Shown: piece after piece, positions 1-7,150 of the stretch
How positions within the stretch are numbered: the first letter of the stretch is position 1
Layout: each line of letters begins with the position of its first letter
DNA from: CAWKPF01 sp963851415
GTDB lineage: Bacteria > Acidobacteriota > Thermoanaerobaculia > Multivoradales > Multivoraceae
Reading direction: 5' to 3'
Assembly (NCBI GenBank): GCA_963851415.1
Contig: CAWKPF010000002.1
Location: 4,340,001 to 4,404,000, forward strand
DNA: 64,000 bases
Notes under the pieces: model-generated
What the model saw: only the letters and a program-made list of their open reading frames with translations
What the model was told of the DNA's origin: nothing
Databases searched by the model: none
Made by a program: the position numbers and the translations under genes

Positions 1-2
1 AC

Positions 3-590
3 GAGAGCGAGTTCATCTGGCTGGCCAGCGACTTCGAGTGGCGCAACGGGTATCGACTCGAGGTCGGCGTGAGTGACGAGCTCGAGGGTCTCAAAGAGCC
101 GTTCGAGATCTACGAAGGCGTCGTGGTGCCCACGGGCAGCTATCGGGCCCCCCGGTATCGCCTCTCAGGGAGTACCAACCCGTCGAAGTCCGTCTTCGGT
201 GGAGTTCGCACCGAGTGGGGAGGCGCGTGGGGCGGGGACGCCACGCAGATCACGCCTCGGATGGGGATTCGACTCGGCTCCTACCTCACCGGCGAGCTGA
301 GCTGGCAGTTCAACGACTTCGATCTCCCCGTGGGAGCGTTCCAGACCAACCTCGGGAGGGTCCGATTGACCTACTCGTTCAGCACCAAGCTCGCGCTGCA
401 GGCGCTCGTCCAATACAACGACGACTCCCGCAACGTGTCGACGAACCTGCGATTCAGTTGGCTCCAGCGCGCCAACTCGGGACTCTTCGTGGTCTACAAC
501 GAACTGTCGGAATTCGGGATGGATGCGTTGCCTCTGCCGGAGCGGAGCCTGATCATCAAGTACAGCCGGTTGTTCGACGTCTTCCACTAG
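3..590 (+). CDS. DUF5916 outer-membrane protein, C-terminal part
   Basis: Only the last 195 residues lie in the window. The frame is open from base 3, so the GTG at 69 is not the true start. The visible part has the alternating hydrophobic/aromatic pattern of transmembrane beta strands and ends in LFVVYNE, then LIIKYSRLFDVFH. This is characteristic of the C-terminus of DUF5916 proteins, which normally follow an N-terminal CBM9-like carbohydrate-binding domain upstream of the window. Family members are long exported proteins of unknown function, probably beta-barrels in the outer membrane. The terminal aromatic residue fits a BAM-recognition signal. Family assignment is from sequence character; the barrel topology is inferred. 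Confidence 0.72.
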   Translation, partial: ESEFIWLASDFEWRNGYRLEVGVSDELEGLKEPFEIYEGVVVPTGSYRAPRYRLSGSTNPSKSVFGGVRTEWGGAWGGDATQITPRMGIRLGSYLTGELSWQFNDFDLPVGAFQTNLGRVRLTYSFSTKLALQALVQYNDDSRNVSTNLRFSWLQRANSGLFVVYNELSEFGMDALPLPERSLIIKYSRLFDVFH

Positions 591-667
591 AGACCGATGC
601 AACCAGAGGCCTGGACCGATGCGACACGTATACTTTGCAGCAGCATTCCCCGGAGACGAAAGCCGTC

Positions 668-1438
668 ATGTCGCGCGCTCATGTCATCGCTCAGCGCTCT
701 GAGATCCCATGGGTCGGGGTCCTGTGTGCAGGCCTGCTCACCCTGGTCACGGGCGCCGCTCGGGGCCAGACCGACCGGTGCGCCAACTGTCATCTGGCCA
801 ATTCCACGAACGGTTTGAGCGGTCACCTCCAGGACTACGAGCTCTCTGCCCATGCCCGCGAAAGGGTAGCGTGCTCGGATTGTCACCGCGGCGACTCGTC
901 GACCTTCGATCGGCAGCGTGCCCATCTGGGCGTACTACCGGCCAGCGATCCCGAGAGTGCGGTGCACCCCGCCAACATCCCGGTGACCTGCGGCACCTGC
1001 CATCCTCGGCTCTTCGTCGCGTATTCCGAGAGTCCCCATTTCGGCGCGCTGCAGGCAGGGGAGCTGGTTCCGACTTGCGTCGACTGCCACGGTGAGGCGG
1101 GCTCACAACGGACTCTCGGTGTGCGGGGCACGTGCGAGAAGTGCCACGAGTCGGCCTCGAGAGTCGACTCGGCGATGCTCGATCGAGCCGCGGACCTTCA
1201 GCGTCGGTACCTGGAGCTGGCCAAGACGCGCCGCAGGGTCGAGCGCAAGATCCAGCGAGTCGACGATGCTGCGCTGGTCCACGACCTCGAGGTCGGGTTC
1301 CTGCAGGCCGAGAGCGCTTGGCAGAGAGCCCTGGAAGGGGGACATGCACTCGATCTGAATGCCCTGGGGAAGGGGGTCGACAGCGCGGAGCTCATCTACG
1401 GCCAACTGCTCGATGTCTCGAGTGAGCGCAAACGGTGA
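668..1438 (+). CDS. Five-heme c-type cytochrome, periplasmic
   Basis: A 256-residue protein with a Sec-type signal peptide (about residues 1-34, ending GAARGQ) and five CxxCH heme-binding motifs: CANCH at 38-42, then CSDCH, CGTCH, CVDCH and CEKCH, all in the first half. The last ~110 residues are charged and helical with no further heme sites, reminiscent of the C-terminal helices of NrfA/ammonia-forming or related multiheme cytochromes, although I cannot place it in a named family. I chose the ATG at 668 because the signal peptide begins there; the open frame further upstream runs through the preceding gene. Its stop overlaps the GTG start of the next gene (GTGA), so the two are translationally coupled. 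Role: periplasmic electron transfer, partner unknown. Confidence 0.8.
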   Translation: MSRAHVIAQRSEIPWVGVLCAGLLTLVTGAARGQTDRCANCHLANSTNGLSGHLQDYELSAHARERVACSDCHRGDSSTFDRQRAHLGVLPASDPESAVHPANIPVTCGTCHPRLFVAYSESPHFGALQAGELVPTCVDCHGEAGSQRTLGVRGTCEKCHESASRVDSAMLDRAADLQRRYLELAKTRRRVERKIQRVDDAALVHDLEVGFLQAESAWQRALEGGHALDLNALGKGVDSAELIYGQLLDVSSERKR

Positions 1439-2832
1439 CCGGGTCGAGTCGATGGGTCGCCGTGCTGTGGGGGGGCTGCCTCCTGCTGGCCGCGTGGCCG
1501 GCGGACAGTCAGTCGGCCGAGGGCTCAGCGGGCCGAAGCCGCTCGATGGACCAGCGACTCGCTCCAGAACGGCTCGAGGAAGTGATGCGGCAGGCCGAGG
1601 GCTATCGCGCGGCCCGCCGGGCGCTGGCGGAGTCGCCGGGGCTGCGCGATTATCGCGCGATCTTCCATGCCCATGCCGGAGACTCGGCACATACCGGCGG
1701 CACTCCGGAGGAGATGCTCGCTGCCGCAAAGAGCGCCGGTGTCCAGATCGTCTTTCTCTCCGACCACTACCGTCCGCCGCGTGACTTCATGGACAGCTGG
1801 CGCGGACTACGCGAGGGAGTGCTGTTCGTGCCCGGTTCCGAGGCACGGGGCTTCCTGCTCCACCCGGAAGCCTCCGTGGTCTCCCGGATGGACGCACCGG
1901 TCGAAGAGCTGCTCGAGGCCGTTGCCGAAGGAAACGGAATGTCGTTCCTGTCGCACGTCGAGGAGCGGAACGACCACTCGATGGACGGACTGACGGGGAT
2001 GGAGATCTACAACCGTCACGCCGACGCGAAGGACGACGCGGCCGCGATGCGAGTCCTGGTAGCCTGGATGACCGACCCGGACGGTGCGGCGCGCCTCGCC
2101 AGGTCGCTCGAGCGTTTTCCTGCGGCGGTGTTCGCCTCCCAGTACGACTATCCGGCTCTCTATCTGGCCAAGTGGGATCAAGAAACACGCGAGCGCCGCG
2201 TCGTCGGTGTGGCGGCCAATGACTGCCACCACAACCAGGTCTTCGTCGTCGAGAAGGTCGACGACCTCCACGTGCGTGTGGGAACCCTGGTGGACGACGA
2301 CGGGGAGATGACGGTTCTGGGGAGCGATCTGCGGCCTCGCATCCCGGAGATGACAGAGGGCCTGGAGGAGGGGGCTGAGATCGTGCGCCTCGATTTCGAT
2401 CCCTACCGTCGGTCGATGCTCGATGTGAGCACCCACGTTCTGGCGCCGAGCCTCGAGGAGTCCGCGATTCGCGAAGCTGTACGGCAGGGCCGCGTCTACG
2501 TCAGCCACGATTGGATCGCCGACCCCAGCGGTTTCGCCTTCTCGCTCGTAGACCCGGAGGGGAAGCTCGTGGCCCGGATGGGGGACGAAATCCGTTTTGC
2601 CCCGGCCGAGGGTGCAGGAGTACCTCGACTGCGAGTGGCGGTGCCGCTCGCGGAGAGCGTCCTGGGACGGCGGGTGCGGGTCATGCGCTCGGGTGAGGAG
2701 TTTGTCAGTATCGAAAGCAGTAAGGTCGACCTGGCGATCGAGGGCCCGGGGGTCTATCGCGTCGAGGTGTGGCTCGAACTGGATGGAGAGGAGCGGGTGT
2801 GGATCTATTCCAATCCGATCTACGTGAGATGA
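1435..2832 (+). CDS. Exported PHP-domain metal-dependent hydrolase
   Basis: 465 residues starting at a GTG overlapping the cytochrome stop, with a signal peptide (about 1-27). A PHP-type metal site is visible: FHAHAGDS at 77-84 (HxH motif), LSDHYRP, a later LSHVEER histidine and an NDCHH segment. PHP proteins are phosphoesterases or related metallohydrolases; the exported versions have no defined substrate. The C-terminal ~130 residues look like an all-beta accessory domain. It shares an overlap operon with a multiheme cytochrome upstream and a coiled-coil protein downstream (ATGA overlap), so all three probably act together in the periplasm. The fold call is firm, the substrate is unknown. 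Confidence 0.75.
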   Translation: MTGSSRWVAVLWGGCLLLAAWPADSQSAEGSAGRSRSMDQRLAPERLEEVMRQAEGYRAARRALAESPGLRDYRAIFHAHAGDSAHTGGTPEEMLAAAKSAGVQIVFLSDHYRPPRDFMDSWRGLREGVLFVPGSEARGFLLHPEASVVSRMDAPVEELLEAVAEGNGMSFLSHVEERNDHSMDGLTGMEIYNRHADAKDDAAAMRVLVAWMTDPDGAARLARSLERFPAAVFASQYDYPALYLAKWDQETRERRVVGVAANDCHHNQVFVVEKVDDLHVRVGTLVDDDGEMTVLGSDLRPRIPEMTEGLEEGAEIVRLDFDPYRRSMLDVSTHVLAPSLEESAIREAVRQGRVYVSHDWIADPSGFAFSLVDPEGKLVARMGDEIRFAPAEGAGVPRLRVAVPLAESVLGRRVRVMRSGEEFVSIESSKVDLAIEGPGVYRVEVWLELDGEERVWIYSNPIYVR

Positions 2833-3710
2833 AGGCGGCCGTGCTCCCTGGCGGAGCGGTGTCGATGGCTGCGACCGTCTTGGTTCTGGTATCGCTGGTC
2901 GGTGTTGCAGCCGTCGGACAAGAGCTCCCGTTTCGGGAGCGTCCGAGCGAGAGCCCTGCGGCGAAGAAGCCGCCGACCTCGCTCGAGTCAGCGTTCGTCG
3001 TCGAGAGCGCGTTGCACGAGAGCGCGACCGAGCGCTATCTCTCCGCCCGCCGCGACGAAGAGGCCGCCTGGCAGGTACTGAGGGAAGCCACGGGAGAGCT
3101 GGACCGAGCGATGGCCTCGTCTGACTTTGGCGTCGAGGAGCTCCGTCTGCTCGACCTCCAGGTGTCCGAGCTGAGGGAGCGTGCGCTGCTCGCGAGCCGG
3201 CAGGCGGGGGATCTTCGCCGAGAGCTGTTGACAACCCTCGAACGCGTGGCGGCGATGGGGGCGGCGCTGGAGCAGCAGCGGGAGCGTCCGGTGGTGACGG
3301 ACCGGTTCTCCGGCACCTGGGAGATCGAGATCGCTCAGCCCGAGGAGAGTGGGATCTTCGTCGTCGAGCTGCAGGGGACCCTCCTCACCGGTCGCTACGT
3401 GTTCGGTTCGGGAAGCAAGGGCTCGTTGGTGGGCTCGCTGGTGGGCGGCCAGGTGCGGCTCGAGCGAATCGACGACGAGACCGGACGCGACATGACCTAC
3501 GAAGGACTGTGGGATCCCGGCAGTGACACGATCGAGGGTCAATGGAGCCGCCGTGAACTGGCGGTCGGTCTGAGTGCCGGAGGGGACTTCGTGGCGCGCA
3601 AGCTCACCGACTCCGAGGTCGAGGAGCTCGAGGAGCAGCCGACTCCTCTCGGTACCGAGACCGCGGACGAGGACGCGGCCGAAGAGACGTCCGAACCCCC
3701 TCCCTGGTAG
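2829..3710 (+). CDS. Exported coiled-coil protein, function unknown
   Basis: 293 residues. The start ATG at 2829 overlaps the stop of the PHP gene (ATGA), which decides it over the longer open frame. A signal peptide or N-terminal anchor covers about residues 1-30. Residues ~50-155 are Glu/Arg/Leu rich with heptad character and probably form a coiled coil. Residues ~160-260 (starting FSGTWEIEI, with GRYVFG and WDPGSDTIEGQW) look like a small beta-barrel of the kind seen in secreted lipocalin-like domains. The tail is acidic and Pro-rich. No catalytic motif is visible. As the third gene of the cytochrome/PHP operon it may be a structural partner in the envelope; this is inference. Confidence 0.62.
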   Translation: MKAAVLPGGAVSMAATVLVLVSLVGVAAVGQELPFRERPSESPAAKKPPTSLESAFVVESALHESATERYLSARRDEEAAWQVLREATGELDRAMASSDFGVEELRLLDLQVSELRERALLASRQAGDLRRELLTTLERVAAMGAALEQQRERPVVTDRFSGTWEIEIAQPEESGIFVVELQGTLLTGRYVFGSGSKGSLVGSLVGGQVRLERIDDETGRDMTYEGLWDPGSDTIEGQWSRRELAVGLSAGGDFVARKLTDSEVEELEEQPTPLGTETADEDAAEETSEPPPW

Positions 3711-3781
3711 CCTTCGGGCGCCGCGCCGAGCAGCATGGTCGAGCGCCGGCCGGTGCTGCCATCAGGATGGGGAGTCGAACG

Positions 3782-4279
3782 ATGAGTGAGATCTGCTGGG
3801 ATCTTCCCGAGCCGCATTCGATCGACCTCGAAGTCGCCGCTGATGACATCGACGAGTACGGACACACGAACAACTCGGTCTATCTGCGGTGGCTCGATGC
3901 CATTGCCTGGGCTCATGCCGATGCGGTGGGGGCCGGTCGCGAGGCCCACCTCGCGGAGCGTCGTGGGATGGCGAATCGGCGTACCGAGCTCCAGTTCGTG
4001 GCGCCGTGCTTCGAAGGAGATCGGGTGCGGGTCGGCAACTGGCTCGTCTACTGTGACGGCAGGCTACGCGCCACGCGGCGATTCCAGATCGTTCGCGTGA
4101 ACGACGCTGCCACCCTGCTGCGTGCGGTGACCCACTACGTGTGTATCGACATCGACAGTGGTCGCCCGAAGCGGATGCCCGCCTCCTATCGTGCCAACTA
4201 CGTGGTCGAGCCCGCGGTCGAGAGGGCGCTGGCCGAGGAGAGCTGGCCGTTCGCGCTCACCCGGGAGGGACGAGAATGA
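3782..4279 (+). CDS. Hot-dog fold acyl-CoA thioesterase (4HBT type)
   Basis: 165 residues. The motif DEYGHTNNSVYLRWLD near residue 24 is the signature of the 4-hydroxybenzoyl-CoA thioesterase/YbgC family: an Asp followed by GH.NN..YL on the central hot-dog helix. These cytosolic enzymes hydrolyse acyl-CoA or acyl-ACP thioesters. I prefer the ATG at 3782, which has GGGGAG seven bases upstream, over the in-frame ATG at 3767. The stop overlaps the ATG of the downstream penicillin-acylase gene (ATGA), so they are coupled. The specific acyl substrate cannot be read from the sequence. Confidence 0.82.
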   Translation: MSEICWDLPEPHSIDLEVAADDIDEYGHTNNSVYLRWLDAIAWAHADAVGAGREAHLAERRGMANRRTELQFVAPCFEGDRVRVGNWLVYCDGRLRATRRFQIVRVNDAATLLRAVTHYVCIDIDSGRPKRMPASYRANYVVEPAVERALAEESWPFALTREGRE

Positions 4280-6519
4280 CCTTGGAGAGGAACGGCGTCA
4301 TGCGAAGTCTGAAGACGATTCTCCTGCTTGCCTGCGTGCCTTCCCTCGTTGGCTGTGCAGAGCCGAGCATCGGCGGCACAGAAGCGGTGGTCTATCGCGA
4401 TCGTTGGGGGATCCCCCACATCTATGCCGACACTGCCGAGGCGGGCCTGTACGCGTCGGGCTGGGCAATGGCCGAAGACCGCCTCTCTCAGATGCTCGAG
4501 AACTACCTGTTCGGAACGGGAGAGTATGCCGCCGCGTTCGGTCCGGGCGAGAACGACGCCTGGGTGCGCTCCGATCTCGAGTCTCTGATGTGGGATCACT
4601 ACGGCATGGCGAAGCGCCACTACGAAGAGAAGCTCAATCCAGATCTGCGTCGTCATCTCGAGGCCTTCGTGGCGGGGATCAACGCCTACCTCGAGGCCCA
4701 TCCCGACGAGGTGCCCGAGTGGTGGGGGAGCCGTGCGGTGGACGTCTACATGCCGATCGCCTTCAGTCGTCAGTTCATCTGGGGATGGCCAGCCGGCCAG
4801 GCACACTCGGATTTGCGCGCCATCGACGTCGAGCCGACCTTCGACGTCGACGTGCGCGCGTCCAACGAGATCGCACTGGCCCCCGAGCAGACCACCTTCG
4901 GCTCGGCAGCGCTGGTGATCGATCCTCATCTCTCCTGGCTGGGTCGTCATCGCTACTGGGAGGTGCGCCTGCACGCTGGCGAAATCCACATCAGCGGCTT
5001 CGCCACCGCGGGGTTCCCCTATGTCAACCTGGGCCACAACGAGCACATCGCCTGGGCCCACACCACGGGCGGACCCGATACGGCCGACGTCTACGAGCTC
5101 TCGCTCGCCCCCGACGATCCCACCCGCTATCGCTACGACGACGGATGGCGTGAGTTGACCAGCCGCACGGTTTCATTGGACGTCCAGGGAGAGGCTGCGC
5201 CGCGCGAGGTGACATTCTGGTACTCGCACCACGGGCCTGTCGTGGCCCGAGAGGGTGGAAAAGCCTGGGCAGCGGCGCTGGCCTACGCAGAAGAAATCGG
5301 CTACCTCGAGTCGAAGTACTGGTTCATGGTCGCAGAAGACTACGAAGGGGCGGTCAAGGCTCTCGAAGTGCGCCAGATCATGCCGCAGAACGTCATGGTG
5401 GCCGACACCTCCGGCAACATCTACTACCAGCGCACCGGACGGGTACCGATCCGCCCAGCGGCTCCGGACGGCTCGAGTTACGACTGGACGCGTCCGATCG
5501 ACGGGACGACCTCCTCAACCGAGTGGCTCGGGATCCACCCGATCTCCGATCTGATGTCGTTGCTCAACCCCGAGCGCGGCTACATGCAGAACTGCAACAT
5601 CGGTCCCGACACCATGTTGGTGGATTCGCCACTCACTCCGGACCGGTACCCGGCCTACATCTACAACCAGCCCGCGCTCGACACCCACCAGCGCGGCGCC
5701 AGCGCGCTGGCACGGCTCGAGTCCAGGTACCGGAACGGCGAGAAGTGGAGCGAGGCAGAGATCGTGGAGCTTGCGCTCGATCGTTCGGTCTATCAGTACG
5801 AACGTTGGGTCGGCGAGCTCGAGCGAGCGGAGCGCCTGGTCCAGGGGGAGCGCAACGCGGATCACAGCGATGTGGTCGAGCGCATCGAGGAGTGGGACGG
5901 AGTCGCCGAGGCGGATTCCCGAGGTGCGCTGGCCTACTTTCGCTGGCGCGAGGCGCTGCGCGAGCTCGCCGGAGACGAGCGCATGAACGAGATGGTCGCT
6001 CGGGTCAACGACTATCGGACAGAGCTGCGTGAGTCCGAGCCGCCGTCCGGACTGGGCGAAGACGAGCTGGTGTTGCTGTTCCGGGCTGTCGGGGCTGCGG
6101 CGCGAGCCCTCCGCGACGGCCCGGGTGGCTTCGACGCGACCTTCGGCGACCTGTTTCGGGTTGGGCGTATGGATGCGTCGGACCGTGTGTCCTGGCCGGT
6201 GGGAGGGGGCTCGTTGGGCGACGAAGGGATGGCGACCCTGCGCTCCGTCGGCTTCAGCGCGCCCCGCGAGGACGGAACCCGGTGGGGCCGTCGGGGCCAG
6301 ACCTCGACCGAGGTGGTCATCCTGAGCGATCCGATTCGGAGTTTCACTCAGCCGCCCATCGGTCAGAGCGATCGACCGGACTCACCGCACTACCGGGATC
6401 AGGCCGAGAAGCTCTTTTCTCCGGCGAGGATGAAGCCCGGGTGGTTTGCCAGGGAGGAGCTGTTGGCCAACGGGGGCGCGAACGTGACCTCCGAGGAACG
6501 GCTCACCTATCGGCCGTGA
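4276..6519 (+). CDS. Penicillin acylase family lipoprotein (Ntn hydrolase)
   Basis: 747 residues with a lipoprotein signal ending LVGC, so it is probably membrane anchored after export. An alternative ATG at 4300 gives a shorter signal peptide. The layout is that of penicillin/AHL/cephalosporin acylases: an alpha-subunit start (VVYRDRWGIPHIYADT), then a linker, then the beta-subunit nucleophile. RASNEIALAP aligns with the family GSN.W motif, placing the catalytic Ser near residue 196, followed by the conserved DPHL segment. Family members mature by autocatalytic cleavage before that Ser and hydrolyse amide bonds in acyl-homoserine lactones, lipids or beta-lactams. The preceding residue is Ala rather than the usual Gly. 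Substrate is not determined; quorum quenching is one possibility. Confidence 0.85.
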   Translation: MTLERNGVMRSLKTILLLACVPSLVGCAEPSIGGTEAVVYRDRWGIPHIYADTAEAGLYASGWAMAEDRLSQMLENYLFGTGEYAAAFGPGENDAWVRSDLESLMWDHYGMAKRHYEEKLNPDLRRHLEAFVAGINAYLEAHPDEVPEWWGSRAVDVYMPIAFSRQFIWGWPAGQAHSDLRAIDVEPTFDVDVRASNEIALAPEQTTFGSAALVIDPHLSWLGRHRYWEVRLHAGEIHISGFATAGFPYVNLGHNEHIAWAHTTGGPDTADVYELSLAPDDPTRYRYDDGWRELTSRTVSLDVQGEAAPREVTFWYSHHGPVVAREGGKAWAAALAYAEEIGYLESKYWFMVAEDYEGAVKALEVRQIMPQNVMVADTSGNIYYQRTGRVPIRPAAPDGSSYDWTRPIDGTTSSTEWLGIHPISDLMSLLNPERGYMQNCNIGPDTMLVDSPLTPDRYPAYIYNQPALDTHQRGASALARLESRYRNGEKWSEAEIVELALDRSVYQYERWVGELERAERLVQGERNADHSDVVERIEEWDGVAEADSRGALAYFRWREALRELAGDERMNEMVARVNDYRTELRESEPPSGLGEDELVLLFRAVGAAARALRDGPGGFDATFGDLFRVGRMDASDRVSWPVGGGSLGDEGMATLRSVGFSAPREDGTRWGRRGQTSTEVVILSDPIRSFTQPPIGQSDRPDSPHYRDQAEKLFSPARMKPGWFAREELLANGGANVTSEERLTYRP

Positions 6520-6531
6520 GCCGATCGAGGA

Positions 6532-7086
6532 TCAGGCACCCGTGCTCAGGCGCAAGACGAACCAGAACCCCGCTAGCAGACCCGGGAACAGGGTGTAGTC
6601 GAAGCCGAAGGCCCGATAGGCCGGGTCGACATGGTAGCTCGCCCAGAAGCAGAGACGGCCGAACAGCCAGAGGACGACCAGCACTGGGAGAATCTTCGCC
6701 TCGTGCGGCGTCACCACTGTCGAGAGGGCCAACAGGAGCGGTACGAAGAAAACGGCCATCTCGATCGTGTTCCGGTAGATCTTGTCATCGAGCTTCCAAC
6801 GTTCGCTCTCGAGCCCGGCCAGCACTTCTTCCGCTCCAGGTGTGTCGAAGAGCCGAGCCGTGCGGGTAAACATGAAGAAGCAGAAGAGTGCGACCAGTGG
6901 CAGCCACTGGAGGGCGAGAAAGAGCAGGCCCAGCCGATCGAGCTGCGAGTAGTCGACTGGCCAGAAGCGGTAGAGAAGAAAAACTGCGAAGGGGAAGGTG
7001 ACCACAGCCAGCGCGATACCCTTGACCGCGGTGGAGCGTCGCCAGGTCCACCATCCTTCGTCGGGAGTTGCCACGCCACGGATCAT
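6532..7086 (-). CDS. MAPEG family membrane protein
   Basis: 184 residues with four predicted membrane helices. The middle contains KIYRNTIEMAVFF and later GRLCFWASYHVDPAYRAFGF, which match the conserved Arg-Asn-Glu and Gly-Arg-Leu...Tyr...Arg pattern of the MAPEG superfamily (membrane-associated proteins in eicosanoid and glutathione metabolism). Bacterial members are poorly characterised glutathione-transferase-like or structural proteins of the inner membrane. It converges on the acylase gene. The ATG at 7086 overlaps a TATGAT box; a GTG at 7074 lies seven bases after that box and may be the true leaderless start. Confidence 0.75.
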   Translation of the reverse strand: MIRGVATPDEGWWTWRRSTAVKGIALAVVTFPFAVFLLYRFWPVDYSQLDRLGLLFLALQWLPLVALFCFFMFTRTARLFDTPGAEEVLAGLESERWKLDDKIYRNTIEMAVFFVPLLLALSTVVTPHEAKILPVLVVLWLFGRLCFWASYHVDPAYRAFGFDYTLFPGLLAGFWFVLRLSTGA

Positions 7087-7087
7087 A
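7082..7087 (-). promoter_or_regulatory. -10 box of a possible leaderless promoter
   Basis: On the minus strand TATGAT is followed by seven bases and then GTG (7074), the fifth codon of the MAPEG frame. No Shine-Dalgarno sequence precedes either candidate start. A clear -35 is not visible. Confidence 0.35.
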
Positions 7088-7150
7088 CTTTGCTGGCCGA
7101 AGGGTTCCTCCCGCCCGCAGGGAGCTCTTGCGATTCCGCGAGCGGGAAGC

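Noticed and set aside
627..640. TATACT box before the five-heme cytochrome gene
   Set aside because: No -35 partner and more than 30 bases from the start, so it is weaker than the leaderless examples.
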